DNA of 64,000 bases, from the NCBI RefSeq assembly GCF_003286085.1, contig NW_020825354.1, forward strand, positions 558,001 to 622,000, in the 5' to 3' direction. Of the stretch, positions 37,724-50,427 are shown piece by piece. The translations under genes and the position numbers were made by a program. The notes under the pieces are model-generated. The model was not told the origin of the DNA. It made no database searches and was given only the letters and a program-made list of their open reading frames with translations. Each line of letters opens with the position of its first letter. Within the stretch, counting starts at the first letter, position 1. Source of the stretch: Drosophila persimilis. Lineage: Eukaryota; Arthropoda; Insecta; Diptera; Drosophilidae.

Positions 37724-40700
37724 GTTGAACGCGCTTATGGATTACGATTACGATTGCGATTAAAAGGATGTGCTGTCGCTTGTTGTTTTAGTTGCAGGAT
37801 TATTTTTATATTGTTATATTACGATTATTATTGTATTTGTTCACTTTGGTGCTCAGTCATCGATGCTGATGGATGCAAAAACTGCAGCAAATTTCAATTA
37901 GTTTCCCCCTAGATCCAATCCAATCCAATCCAATGAATGGATGAAACTTTTAATTGATTCACTAATTGCTTGTGACAGCTCAGCATCCCATCGCAGAGCA
38001 ATCGAAAAGGCGGACACGAAGAGAGTCGACACGGAAATACGCACATACAATCCGTACAAGCAGATAGAAAAAAAATCAAGTGAATCAAAGCTCTTGGTGG
38101 AATATCGCAGACATTAATTGGCATTGGCGCGTGCCAATGGGCCACAGAAGTTTGCCATTTCATTCCGAAGCTAAGGGTGAAAGAGCTGCCAATAACAATT
38201 AGTGAGAGGGAGAGATTATGACGCGGAGGAGGTCAACTAATGGGGGCAGGATCCACTTCTGGAGGAAGCAAAGCGTAGAGTGCACTAAGTGGAGTTAGGG
38301 GATAAAAGGGAATTGTTTTCGAGTGGAATTTCATAGAGAGTGGTTCGTGTGGGGGTGGAGGGTGGACACGGATTATCTTCAGGTAAGTAATAGAATCGAA
38401 ACTGTAACGTTTTATGAAATATCCCATTTTACTGGTGCGCACTGCTTGCTGAAGGCACTTCTTTATTCTCCTCTGAGCTGCTTACATTACTGGAGATTTT
38501 CACTAACATAAAACTATTCAATAGTATATCATTTGAACAGCTTGGCTTCCAATGGTTCGGTTAATCTCGATTTGAACTACCGATCCACAGGCATTGCTTA
38601 CCGCTGCCTACCACTGCTTACCGCTGCCTACCACAGCTTACCACTGCTTACGGAGTAAGCAATACAACCGCACTGCTTGTTGGTGGCTCTTTGTGGTAGT
38701 GAAGCCGCTAAGAGGCCTCCAATGGGAGGATGCGTGTTACAGCCAGCGACAAATAACAATTTCAATAAGCCGCAATTCTAATTAAACATGTCTCGACGAG
38801 AGGGATAAAGTCAAATATGGGGGCATCCTCTCTGGAGGATTCAGAGAGACAGAGGGAGAGAGAGGGGAGCGTGGGATGAAGCAGTGGGAGCCACACACCC
38901 ACCCAGCACGTCTGTCAATAAACGCCGGAAGACATATGACAACTGACAACAGAGTGTGCGTGTGGGCGTGTGGGCCGACGTCTGCTGTTGCTGACACGTT
39001 GAAAATTTCATTTTCAAAAGCTAAAACGTCTGTTTATCCCTGCCTCTCCTGCACCTCCTCGTCTGGGAGGCACCTTCTGCACCTGCCACATGGGGAATTG
39101 CTGCCACGCGACGTCCTCGTCGTATGCACAATTTGTAAAACGTTGAAAATTTGTATTAACGGCATTACACACGGCTTTACGAGCAGCCCATGGAGATGGA
39201 ATAAAGGCCACACAACGAGCCGAGAAAACAGCATACAGCTACCAGCCACGACCACACGACGCTAAGGTGACAATCTAAACGACTGTGAAATTGTATTTGT
39301 GTTTTTATATTTACTTCGCACACTGTAAAACCCCCCAAAAAGGAAGAAGTACGATCATATTAGGACTATGGGGATACCCCATGAGATATCGATGATTTGT
39401 TGCCAGGTAAATAGACATGAGCTACGGACTACCCAATATTAGTTTCGTTTTGAAGATATGTATTTCTTCAATAATTGGTGTCGATTCCCTATCCAATTAG
39501 TGCACAGCGTGTAATCTCAATATCTGTGCATACCCTATTATGGGTACAGGGTATAGGCGACGGAAAATAAAGGAAAACCTGTCACTTCAACACATTTTAC
39601 AGAGGCCATCAAAAAATATCGTGAAAAACAGCGCGGGGTTTTGTCATTCGGTAGTGCATATATGGTCGCGTCTGCAGTAAAAGTTTTCCAAACACTTTCA
39701 TTATGAGAGTCCATAAAAAAAGATACTTAATCGAATGTGAGAAGATTATGCTTCAAGTTATGAAAGTGGTTTCTCTGGGCAGCTGTTATCCGCTGTGCAG
39801 ATACTATAAACAGATACAGATAGAGGTAAATGGTTAGACAGATATAGAGATGGAAGATAGAGTCCAAATATCTGCTGTTGTCATTCGCGGCGCATCCCAT
39901 CGAATGATGGCGGTCAAGTGTGTGGGTCACAGGAGTGAGTTCTCCCAGGGGAAGGGATACCTCCTCATCCCGTCCGTATGTCAGTCTTTCGCTGGCACTC
40001 TGTCATGGGTATTTTCGCCCACTTCAAGCGTGTGCTAATTTGGCTTTAATTTTCATTTTATTACACGGCAATATTCATAATGTGTGTCCGTGGACTCCAC
40101 TGAGTGGCCCAAAAGTCAAACAACTCACGTTCGTGGAAAGCGCATGCGTGAAAATACGCGGGAAAATAAGTGCGGGAATCAACATCATCATGAGCATTAA
40201 TATGCAAATGAACAAAAAAAAAATGGGCCCAAAACGCAGCACAACGCGACGCATTGCATACACAATTATGCAACACACAGCGGAAAACAGGGAAAAACAG
40301 AACACTGATTCAGATTCAGAGATTCCGCGAGCCAGAGATGCAGTCAACGGAAAAGGCCAGGATTCAGGCGTCTCTCGCCCACTCTTTGAGAGCCACCTAC
40401 CTGGTAACCGTCACTCTTTCGCTCTCTCTCTCTTTTGGTGTCTTCTCATGCGTGTCCCACTGCATTTTCCCGGCGTACGCTATTTTTTTAAGGGGTACAC
40501 CAAATGATGGATAAATACGACTTATAGATGGGACAAAGAGTCAACTTGCGGGATCTCTTAACTTTCAGATGGGGTGTAAAACCAGAAAAATACCGGAAGA
40601 AATACCCAAAATATACTAGTACTAGCTAAAAGCGTTGGGACTTGTGGCACGCGTGCCGCGACACTATTATACACAGCTGTAGATGCAGTGCCGAAGCTTT

Positions 40701-41137
40701 TACAATATCTTCAGAGCTTTAAAAAAGAATTTCCGCTAAAAGTAAGAGTAATCGGATACATTTATGCATACAGTCTCTTTTATAGGCTACTCATCTAGCC
40801 GCACCCCTGCCTTAGCCAGGACAGCAGCCAAATGGTTTTGGCCACACGGCCAGACCCCGTCCGAGCCACACCGCCCCAGAGCTCGTTCTCGAGATTGAAG
40901 CTGAAGCTGAAGCCTGGGGTGCAGGAGGGAATTATGCATGAGCGCCTCAGTGCTTCGGCAAGTGCCACAAGACCCCCGTCCCGTTGCAGCGAGAGGCCCC
41001 CTCTGCCGCCTTCCGCCATTTAACGTTGGCCATGTACGAACACTTTTCCCACTGTCAACGTTTTTTCCCCATAGCAAAATGCAAATAATTGACATGGACT
41101 CGACTCGACTCTGACTCGGACTCGGACTCCGACTCAC
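37724..41137. other. Gene-free stretch with tandem repeats
   Basis: No supported gene. AATCC repeat at about 37911-37935; tandem CTTACCRCTGCCTACCACT-like units at about 38598-38650; a CAG|GTAAGTAA donor-like sequence on plus at 38381 without a recognisable coding exon; CGGACT hexamers at about 41098-41130. The 195-codon frame at 39920-40507 begins at GTG and is composition-driven. Confidence 0.45.
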
Positions 41138-41191
41138 GTTTCCCATTTCAGCAGAAACTTTGGATATATTCGAGGACCTTTCAAGCGCCAT
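41138..41191 (-). CDS. Weak candidate first coding exon (18 residues) of the host gene
   Basis: ATG at 41191 opens 18 codons, MALERSSNISKVSAEMGN, ending at AAC|GTGAGT in phase 0. The donor hexamer is perfect but the exon side (AAC) is poor. Phase and orientation match the exons at 58848, 37613, 36127 and 20452. It could be a chance open stretch; no promoter signature was recognised next to it. Confidence 0.33.
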
Positions 41192-44100
41192 TAGCCGCAG
41201 TCCAAAAGCTTCCTGGGTTTTCTTTCTAATTTGTATATTTTTTCATGCCCTTTGGCCGCAACATAATTTCCGTTTTTGACCAAAAGATATTCTTTCTCTT
41301 CGCTTTGCTTTTCTTCTAATTTTCATTTCAACTTCGAGAAAGAGAAAGAGAAATGTGTGTGGCATGCTTCGTTAGTGCCACCACACTCTTCACCACTCCA
41401 CCCCCCATAGTCATCGCTCTTTAGGGCGCGAAATTTCCACTTTGTTTGGTCCTTAATTAAATTGCATTGCAGAGGGACGCGGCCCGGGGATTCCCCAGGC
41501 TCTGAGAAGGGAGGAAGCACTTAAAGTTCCGTCCTCCAAAATTGGTGACGATTCGCCCCCATTCTTGCTTCACCATTTCTGCGGCTTCTACTCTCCTCAC
41601 CGCTGCCTCCAATCGCTCATAATTACAAGAGTGTGCCATCGCCACTCCTCTCCCACATTCCAACGCCCCCATCGATTCCATCGATTTAAGACTCAGAGAC
41701 ATAAAGAGAGAGGGAGGGAGAGCTCGGGGATCAGGGGAAACACATGTTCCAACGTCTGAAATGCGAAAATTTTAATGTAAATTCCTGTAGCCACCTTCCT
41801 TCAAGCACCACATGGGGAACACTGGACGTGAAAAGTCTACGCATTGCTGTCGAACTACAAAACTTTGTTCGGTAACATATTTTGTTAGAAAAGGTGGCTC
41901 AAAGAATGTTTGAACAGAAATATATATATTTTTTGGAGGTCTTTGTCAGAAACCCAAGGAATAATCGAAACCTTTTGATTTCAGAAACAGTCGTAGAACT
42001 ACGTTTAATGTACATATATTGAGAGCTTTTGGAAATTTTAGGGGTTTTATTCAAATTCAAGAACATATACCATAAATGCAGATTATATACAAATTAAGTA
42101 TATTTATGGCACATATGTATGTATACATACGAATATATAGTTTTGCAAAACGCGTAACATCTGGAAAATACTAGAAAAAAATTGAGCAAAATACCAGAAA
42201 ATACTAGTGTACTAAGCAAATGTACTAAAAAATAATATGGAAAAATAGCAGTTAATACTAGAATATACTAATGATACCAACAAATATCACAATACTGCTA
42301 TGTGAGTAAGTGCAACACAAATACTATACAAAATTCAGAAAAATACTAGAAAACATCCCAAAGTTTTGGGGGTCGCGGCGCATACATACAGACTATGCAT
42401 GTATATGATCCAGCCAGGAAACTATCATATACGGTACTCAGCTTCTATATGTATGTACATATGTATATCGAGGCCAGGTGTTCAAAGAGCCCAAGAGACC
42501 GACTGATGCGCTTCTGGCTAAGATAATAATGATCCGATAGCTGTGTTTTTCGTAAATCTAACAGGTTTGATCATATTTGATGACTCAACATTTTCGGTTT
42601 TCTCTTTACCCATCAGCCATTCCGCATACTTTCAGCAGTGCATGTGCAGGCAGTATGTTTCTTGCAAATTGAGTTTCAGTTTTAGTTTGGGTTTCGCTTT
42701 TGGGTCGGTCTGCCGCTCCGTTTAGCCACAGATTTACAGCTCAGGAATGTCACACAGAATGCCACAAATGCCACCAATTGGGCATTTAATTGTGCGGAAG
42801 GACGAATGAAATTGAAATGAGAGTGGGTGAGATGGATGGATTTATAGTGGGAGAGGGCTAGAGAGGGAGAAAAGTTAATTAAAATGCGCTTTTGAGTTAT
42901 TCAGATATTTATTTGCAGCCAGTCGAGTGACGCCATATGAGAAATGTATTTTTAATGCGATAGAAGGACGGACATTCTCCTGGGAGCCCTGCCTGTCTGC
43001 CGGGCTGGGCCTTCGTTATATATGTATGACGGACAGTGTATGGGGGGGGGGTCTCTTTTGGGTCAACTGCAGCATTAATTGCCGTTTGGCTGACCTTCCG
43101 TAGGGTGGGTTCTTGGGACTGGGCTTGGGCTTGGGGTTTGAGTAAACTGTTGCCAACCTACAGGCGACCTTCGTCCTCCCTGCCTTTGCCCGAATCCTTT
43201 TCCTCTGGAAAGTTATCCGCCATCCTTGCCCTTGCTTCGCAAATCCCCCGAGAGCCCTTGGACCTGCTGCTACCCCGTTTTTTCTCGTCCTTGACTGATC
43301 CTTTGGCTACCTGCAGCAGCAGCAGCAGCAGGGATTTCGTTGCAACAACAGCTTCTCGGGGTAGCTGCAAGCCGAAGGACATTTGCTGTAGCTTCAGAAT
43401 TGACGAATTGTTTCAACAATTTGGGGCCGACAAAGTTTTTGGTATTTTGATCAAATTTGAGATAGCAGCAGCAGCCGCCGCATGCCGCATGCCGCAGTGG
43501 AGGCCAGAGTGTGTGGCTGTGTGGCTGTGTGGCAGTTTCCTGATTGCTTTCCAAGCGGAGGAAGCTCGTCTAAACAACAGCCGCAAGGCATTCTTGTGGT
43601 GCCAAAAGTTCCACTGAGAGACGACTCGTCGGCAAGACTTGGGCATACGAAATGAGGTCTAAATTCAAACCAAATTATAAACTGTTTCCAAAAGTCAGTC
43701 GCTCATTTGGTTACAAGTTTACAGTGCGCCTCGAGCCGAAACTTTGCGATTACTTGTGCGTTTCTCTGTCTCTGTCTGTGTGTCTGTCTGTCTGCCTGTC
43801 TATTATTCTCTAGTCTGATTCTGTTCTATGGCGGCTGTTCTGGGATTTCGATTCCATCGTTCACATAAAAAAGAGTGCGAATCTGCCCAAAATCTGCTTG
43901 AATGCACACAAATTCAGTCAAATCCATTCGCACTCACAGTCTACTATTTACTCATTCATTTTGTGAAGCTCTTGTCTTCTGTATTTTCATCTATTTAAAG
44001 GTATTTTTGATGATCCTTTAACCTGGTTTTCAATTCTGATTCCGGACTTCTCTGCTTGTTCCTTGATTTTTCCTTTGTTTCTTCTTCTGAATTTCCATTG

Positions 44101-47100
44101 CAATTCCCATATTGTGCTTCCTGTCTTCCCCTTTCTATCCATGCCTTTCGTTTTGGAAACATTGAGTGGAATTCGGAACTAGTTCCGCACTGCTGAGCAT
44201 ATTCTCCGCCTGACACACTCACGAAGGGAGTGACTGTCTGACTGACTGCCTGATTGACTGACTGACGATGCCCGAAAGGCCGTTTGCCGTTATTTATTGA
44301 TTACGTGTCATATCACTCATACGAGTCCCTTCTGCTTCTCCTGCTCCTGCTCGTGCTCCTGGGGGCTCGTTCCGATTCCATTCGATTGAAATGTAACGCA
44401 AGTGGAACGTGTGTGTGCCCCCAAGAAGAAGGAGCGGGAACAGCCGTTGCAGACGAAACTTGTGCAAATAATTAAGTGCGCTTAAGTGATTTGCTCGACA
44501 TCGACATCGAAGGCGACGGGCGACATCGACATCGACAGCGACATCCAATAATGACTCCATAAAAATGACAAGCGATGATGATGGAAACAAGATGAAGATG
44601 ACGATGATGATGATGATGATGACGTTGTGCCAGCGGCACAAATGGGTCAACAAATTCGGTAACTCAAAATTATGGGCAATGCCTCGGAGCCATCTGATGG
44701 GTATTCGGTTATGATTAAGGTTGTTGTTTGATCAGGGATGCCGATGAGGGGAAAATAACTTAATCGATTCCAAAAGATAAAAGAGGATGCTCGTAGGGGA
44801 ATGGTAACGATAGATGGGATGATGTTTGGAGATAATATATACAAAAAGCATATGGATGGAAAGTTCTATCATAAAAGAATAGCAAAGGAACTATAAATAT
44901 TATACTCTTAAGGACATAAGTATCTTTGATGGATACCCAACTCTTTGATCTCCCCACTGATTCTGTAAGTCCCTCTGTCCTTCCACACCCCACTCTCTCT
45001 CTCTCTCTCTCTTATTCTCTGCTACCCTGCCTGGAGGCATAATTACTTTTCGAAGTACTGCGCGCCTGCCTCGAGGGCTGTTTACTCTGCTTAATGCCTT
45101 GAAATTTCGCGGAGAAGAAATTCATCTGTCTCTTGCTCTCTCTTTCAGTGTCTCTGCCTATCCCTCTATCCGTCTCCATCAGTCTCTTGTCTCGCGCTGA
45201 TTTGGGGGGCCATGGGGCGTATGATTAATATGCGTGAATTAAGTCAAATCGAATCGAATCAATCAGGGCAAATGTCGACAACGACAGACGACAAAAGGCC
45301 AAAAGCAAATACAGTAAAGCCTCAGCACACAAACACACACACTTAATCTGCATTTGGGGGAAAATGAGAAAATATTTCCTTTTTCGGGGAGGAGGCCAAA
45401 GGCCTAAAGGAAATAAAGAATCATAAAAATAAGGCTCTAAAGTGCCGACTTCCGGTCAGGGGCTAATGCATGCGAGCAAAAGGACAAATGCTGAAACGGG
45501 AGGGGGTAGGGGGGAGGGTTGAGGAGCCACACACAGGACGCACAGTAAGCAACAATGTGACACATACTAAATTTTTATTACGAACCCAAACACACACACA
45601 CACGCACACCGGCAGCTACAGAGAGTGAAAGTAAGAGAAAGTGAACTCTCAACGCACTCTCTCAGAAACACTAATGCAACGACATTTTTATTACAGGGCC
45701 AAAACGGCAGCAGCAGGGCAGACCAGGACTTGGACCAGAGGCTTTTTACTGCCAGTCGCCACAGCAGCAGTCGACAGTCCGCAAAATGGTGTCAATCCTT
45801 ATCATGTGCTCTGACCGTGAAACCTAAAAGAAATGAAATCCATACCCCACCAGCACTCTGCTCCCCTCACCCCAACACCCACTTGGCCTTGTTTTTCGTT
45901 CTGCCCTTCACGTGGTGGAGGGGTCTGTCGCATGAGACACATTCCTTGGTAGTTGATCTACTGATTCTACCAAACCAACTTCAGATATTTAGCACGGTAG
46001 ATCCTTTGATAAATCAGCCCATTCGAACCCAGTCTTAAATCTGATTCAGAGACGTTTAGTACCGTTTATACCCAACCGATTCGTACCCTTTTTAGTCCAG
46101 TTTTCAGGTACACAGATTCAATTTCCGATTCAGTTTCACATAAGTGAAGGGATAAATTCGATTCGAATGAAGCTTTTTTCTTGGCCCTCGACTCGATACC
46201 CTCATTCTATCATCATTATTGTCTACAAATTTCTCTCCTACTCCAAGGCTCTCAAGCCCTTTCCCACGCCCCTATCCGAGAAAGAGCATATAATCTTCTG
46301 CCATTTCATCAATTTGTTTTGGTATTTTCATTTTTTGCTCTCGTTTTTTGGTGTGTGTTTCCAGCTTAGTCGGCGTTTATTTGATTTATGGCCAGGGCCG
46401 CTTAGATTTTTCCTGGGGTCCTTTCGTAATGATGTCCTGTCCGTGTCGATGTCGATGTCTCCTCCAGGGGGCCCCCCGAGGGTTGAGCTGCGGTTCCGTT
46501 CCGTTCTGTTCGGTTTCAGGTTTCGTTCCAGAGTCCAAAGATTTCAGAATCCGAGGAAAGAAGGACGACGGTCGACCGACAAAGGTGCAGGCAGGGATGG
46601 CTGTGGCGCCTAATTAAAATCGACACTAAAGCCGGGTACCGCCGTTTAAGCCGGTGGCCAATTTGCTGACAATGAAAAATGAGGGGCAGCCCCAGGGCCT
46701 ACCCTCCCCTCCCACTCCTACTAGAAGCAGTCACTCAATTAGCCTTTTCCCTGGAGCGGGGGCAGGACGACAGGACATCTTCTATACACTCGCAAAAACA
46801 ATATTTCTATCACTAATTGAAATTTTGGCCAAAGCAAATACTCCGCTCGTAATGTTAATAATTGCATTTGGCACCATTCCCCCTGACGGAAGCCCCATCC
46901 GCCCAGACAGAAGCCACATCCCACAATCCACCCCCCATTCACAGAAGCCGCATCACGCGGTAGGGGGATGTCTATGAAATTCAAATTTCGATCCGGAAAA
47001 CCCACCCGCTGAAGCATTTTTTTTTTTTTGGCTGCGTAACGTATTTTTTTTTTGTTCTTCCACAATTTGAATATTTTAATATTCATGAAAATTGCTCACA

Positions 47101-48179
47101 TTTTCACGGAGGAAAACTCTCGGCAAGGGAAGAGGGGAATTCTGTGGAAAAGTTTCTTCTAATTTGCGGCTTTTCCTAATGAAAATTGCTTAAAAGAGTC
47201 TGTGCTGTGGAATTATTGTTTGAGTTTGATCCAAACGGGGAAGGGAAGGCGGCAGTCCACATGTGGAATGCCTCCAGAGACAAACTCCTAAGAGAAACAG
47301 AGAAGGGGAGGAGAAAGAGAAATCAAGAGGAAGGTCACGTGGAGGGGAGTCTGTAGAATGCATAAATCAGTTTGAAGCTCCGACAGAATGACAGTCGTCT
47401 TTCCCCACTTGATTCCCGTTCATGGATTCCTTGTCCTAGTTGCTCCTGAGGGTCCCTCTCGCCAGCCATTATTCTGTATCCGTTTTCTGTGGGGTTAGCC
47501 TCCCGCATAGATGTTTTTTGTCTTTGATGTCTGTCGGGGCCGGGGTTGGGAAACAAATTAATAACCAAAATGCCAATGACACCCAGCAAAAGTGCCAGTG
47601 GCAGCCATCAATGGAAGTGCCCTCAGCAATGCGGGAAAATTCTAATGAAATTTGCTTTTGATATTGACTTTGAGGTTGAGTTAACATTTAGATGGTGCCA
47701 CATTTCAATGCCACTCGGAAAATCGTTTGATTTGTAGTTCATTTAATTGAACGAAGGCCCATTCAGGCACATTCCCAAAATCGATGTCATTGATATACAC
47801 AAACTATCCCACATCCAAATAAAGAGGCTTTCACACTGATTTACAACATGAATATCTGTGAATATTTAACATGAATTAAATAATTCTATTGCCTTTGCAC
47901 ATTGCACACCCCTCTGAAATCTATCCTCCCCAACGGACTAAAAAAACCCTTTCCCAGACAGTGCCATGCAAGTCCTAATTAATACGAATGCCGACGCCGC
48001 CTTGCCGACTCTTCCAATTATTTTTCATGTTGTTGTATGCCGTTTAATAATTCAACAAATATTTCATAGAATGCGAGCAGATTTTAATGGACTCTAGCAG
48101 CAGCAGCAGATGAATTTTGAAAGCCATTATTCCATTTGACATCAGTCTTACAGCACAAATTTCCCCTTGTCGAAAGAAC
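41192..48179. other. Gene-free stretch
   Basis: No supported gene. ATACTAG-rich repeats at about 42165-42370 (and a related patch at 40575-40690), CAG runs near 43312-43330, GTCTGTCT runs near 43770-43800, (ATG)n near 44608-44622, (TC)n near 44995-45012, CA run near 45592-45605. A cysteine-containing frame at 44284-44475 (CNASGTCVCP) lacks an ATG. The 193-codon frame at 43036-43617 begins at GTG and overlaps CAG repeats. Confidence 0.42.
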
Positions 48180-48476
48180 ATGATCAACACCATGAAAGTG
48201 AGTCCCATGAGTCCAGAAGATAGAGGTAATAACCCTTTCAATTTACTCATTTCTTGTACTTTATTTCTTCCCTTCTTCACAGCCGCACTCCTTTCAATTA
48301 TCGCTCTCTTCAGCGTCGTCCTTCTCTGCCTTCGATGTGACACGTTAATCATACGCACTGTTGGCCGTCAGCAATTACGGCGACGAAAGCAAAGGATGGA
48401 ACAGAGCAGAACAGAAACCGATGGAAGCAGAGTGTCAGCCGAACATATCAATTCATCAATTGGTCAATTGCTGTAA
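48180..48476 (+). CDS. Small single-pass membrane protein, 79 aa
   Basis: Exons are 48180-48225 and 48283-48476. The 57-base phase-1 intron has donor G|GTAATA and a very strong pyrimidine tract before TTCACAG. The product has 79 residues: a short polar N-terminus (MINTMKVSPMSPEDR), one hydrophobic span at about 16-34 (AALLSIIALFSVVLLCLRC), then a basic juxtamembrane stretch (RQQLRRRKQR) and a polar Ser/Thr/Glu tail. Charge distribution suggests N-out, C-in. The ATG at 48192 (fifth codon) is an alternative start. No AATAAA is seen close by. The overall plan is like that of the gene at 57031 (phase-1 intron after or near the membrane span), though I see no clear sequence identity. Function unknown. 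Confidence 0.72.
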   Translation: MINTMKVSPMSPEDRGNNPFNLLISCTLFLPFFTAALLSIIALFSVVLLCLRCDTLIIRTVGRQQLRRRKQRMEQSRTETDGSRVSAEHINSSIGQLL

Positions 48477-49465
48477 GCTAATTTGATTATCGTGGAAAGG
48501 AGTGGAGTCTGTGGAGTCTATTGAGTCTGTGGACTGACGGAAGAGTGAGAAAATCAATGCAAAAGATTAACAATTACAGGATTTTTGCGGTGAACAAGTG
48601 GGATGCTGCAAAGGAGGTGAGGAAAATATTGAATGGCAAAGACCAAGAGACTGAGAGACAGAAGGCGAACACACAATAGAGACGTTGGCCCATAACGATT
48701 TAATGTTGCTCTACACATATGTACATACTATAAATGGTATATATAGTATATATATTTTATCATCAACTTCTGTGGGAAATTCTCTGGCCTTCTAGATCTC
48801 TTTCAAGTGCTGGACACTCAATTGCAAGGACAAGACGAGCCTCTTGGCTCCTTATTCTTTTGGCTTCTTATGCTGCTTCCTCTTGCCTGTTATCGATAGT
48901 CATTGTTTGCCACACACACACATACACACAAGCACACACAGACGCACACACACGCACACTCGTGGTCTCCTTTATTGATGGCGAATATTACGCCAACTAA
49001 GCAAATTAAATTGTTTACATTGGACAAAGGGCCAAAAGCAGTGTGAGCGAGAGGGGGGGAGCTCGGGGCGTGGCTCATGACGCAAGGCTAGCCCCCCCCC
49101 CTCCTTAACAATATGGAATAGTGCACGGATCTGGGGCAGTGGCAGGGGCACCAGGAGCACTAGGTAGCAGCCAGACAACAATGGACAACAGCAGAAGCAT
49201 GGGGCTTCTCTCTCTGCAGTTTCTCTCCCTCTCTCCCGAGGGAGGCACACACAACATTTCATACACATTGAAGGGCAAAGGGAGCTCCAGCAGGAGACAA
49301 TTATGCACAGTGGAGAACCGCTAAACGGCACAATAACACAAAATAAAACGAGGAACAAAAAGGGAACAACAAATTGAATCAAAGAAAAGTGAGCTTTCTT
49401 CATAAAAGATATCATAGGTTTTATGTCCGTATCTATGCACCATATATGCACATCCATATGTATCT
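48477..49465. other. Intergenic/intronic, CA-rich repeat
   Basis: No supported gene. A long CA-type microsatellite with interruptions spans about 48912-48960. Overlapping frames on both strands at 48972-49457 are composition-driven. Confidence 0.45.
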
Positions 49466-49905
49466 GTAATTGTAAGAAAGCATTTCCGACCCCATAAAGT
49501 ATATAAATTCTTGATCAGCATCAATAGCAGAGTCTATTGAGCCATGTCTGTCTGTCCGTCCCTATGAGCGCCCAGTTCTCAGAGACTATAAGAGCAAGAG
49601 CAATGACATTTTGTATTCAGACTTCTGTGATATCACAGTGTCCCACCTAGAATATCTGTGGCATTCACAATTTTTAAGATACGAGAAAACTAAACACCAG
49701 ATACCATACCGAATCAGATCAGATCTGATTATTAGTTTAGCCAGAATGAAGAAATCAATTTTCTGTGGCTACGCAACGCCTTCCACGCGTACTCATTCCT
49801 CTCGCTCTCACACACTCAATCGTCGTGCAGTGTGCGCCCTCTGGCGCAGGGGAGCCATACGGACTGAGTAGCTGCGACTCAAAACGTTCCCACTCGTTTA
49901 CTAAT
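49466..49905 (+). mobile_element. DINE-1/INE-1-like dispersed repeat, copy 1
   Basis: The stretch TTTCCGACCCCATAAAGTAT, TTCTTGATCAGCATCAATAG, GAGTCTATTGAGCCATGTCT and TGTCTGTCCGTCC follows the well-known 5' part of the Drosophila INE-1/DINE-1 (DNAREP1) repeat. The later part (GAAATCAATTTTC, GTGGCTACGCAA, GTGCGCCCTCTGGCG, GGAGCCATAC, GCGACTCA) is shared with the second copy at 59485-60215. Both are non-coding. The element name is from memory of the consensus. Confidence 0.6.
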
Positions 49906-50212
49906 ATTTGTTTGCTATTTTTTAATAGTATTTTTGCATGCTAATTCTTTTAGGAGTTTTCTGGTTTTTATCTTTTATATTTTCTAGCGTTTCTGGTAAT
50001 TTTCTAGTATATATATATATTATATATACATATATTGTGGTGTAGAGTATTGTTGGTATTTACCCTATTAACGCTCAGTCACACTTTTCATATGGTTTGA
50101 TCCTGTTGTTCTTGAATTTGAAATAGACTCTTAGAAATGAATATACCTTATATTCTTCAAAGAGTCTCAGCGTCAACTGCGTCTTCTTTAGCGAATATCA
50201 ACTTTAACATCT

Positions 50213-50427
50213 CTATTGATTCGAAAATTTGAGTTGCATTTCCCTGAGGAACACCGAGTGTCCTTTCGCCAGAGCCAACTTGAGTCTTCCCTCCTGGATG
50301 CCACCATATGCCACCCATTGTGCGAGAGCCTCAAGGATATCCTGCAGATGTTTTATTGCCTGCCAAAAACACTGTGAAGGCGACAAGGGTCCGAAGGTGT
50401 AGCAGGGATACAAAGGATGGGCTTCAT
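50213..50427 (-). pseudogene. Intron-less, probably broken member of the 93-aa family (member 5)
   Basis: On the minus strand an ATG at 50427 starts a frame that stops after 24 codons (MKPILCIPATPSDPC...). One base out of register, a second frame reads HLQDILEALAQWVAYGG and continues to GHSVFLREMQLKFSNQ, ending at TAG 50213-50215. This matches the family: LMDIVEEM.....AYGD of member 1 across the exon junction, and GHLHLVNGLYTLRYSYANQ of member 2 at the C-terminus. The family intron is absent exactly at the junction (WV|AYGG), so this copy lost the intron or arose through an RNA intermediate. The N-terminal helix is shortened and the frame is shifted, so it is probably not functional unless a cryptic intron restores it. 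Confidence 0.5.

Noticed and set aside
38323-38511. Plus-strand CAG|GTAAGTAA at 38381 as a ratchet point
   Set aside because: The sequence before it is G-rich, with no pyrimidine tract, so it cannot work as a 3' splice site.
39920-40507. 195-codon plus-strand open frame
   Set aside because: Begins at GTG, no splice or signal features, residue mix follows local simple sequence.
43036-43617. 193-codon plus-strand open frame
   Set aside because: Begins at GTG, includes CAG-repeat-encoded Ser/Ala runs, and the opposite strand is equally open.
44284-44475. Secreted-looking peptide with CNASGTCVCP
   Set aside because: No ATG in frame (an in-frame TGA lies shortly upstream) and no acceptor that would supply one.
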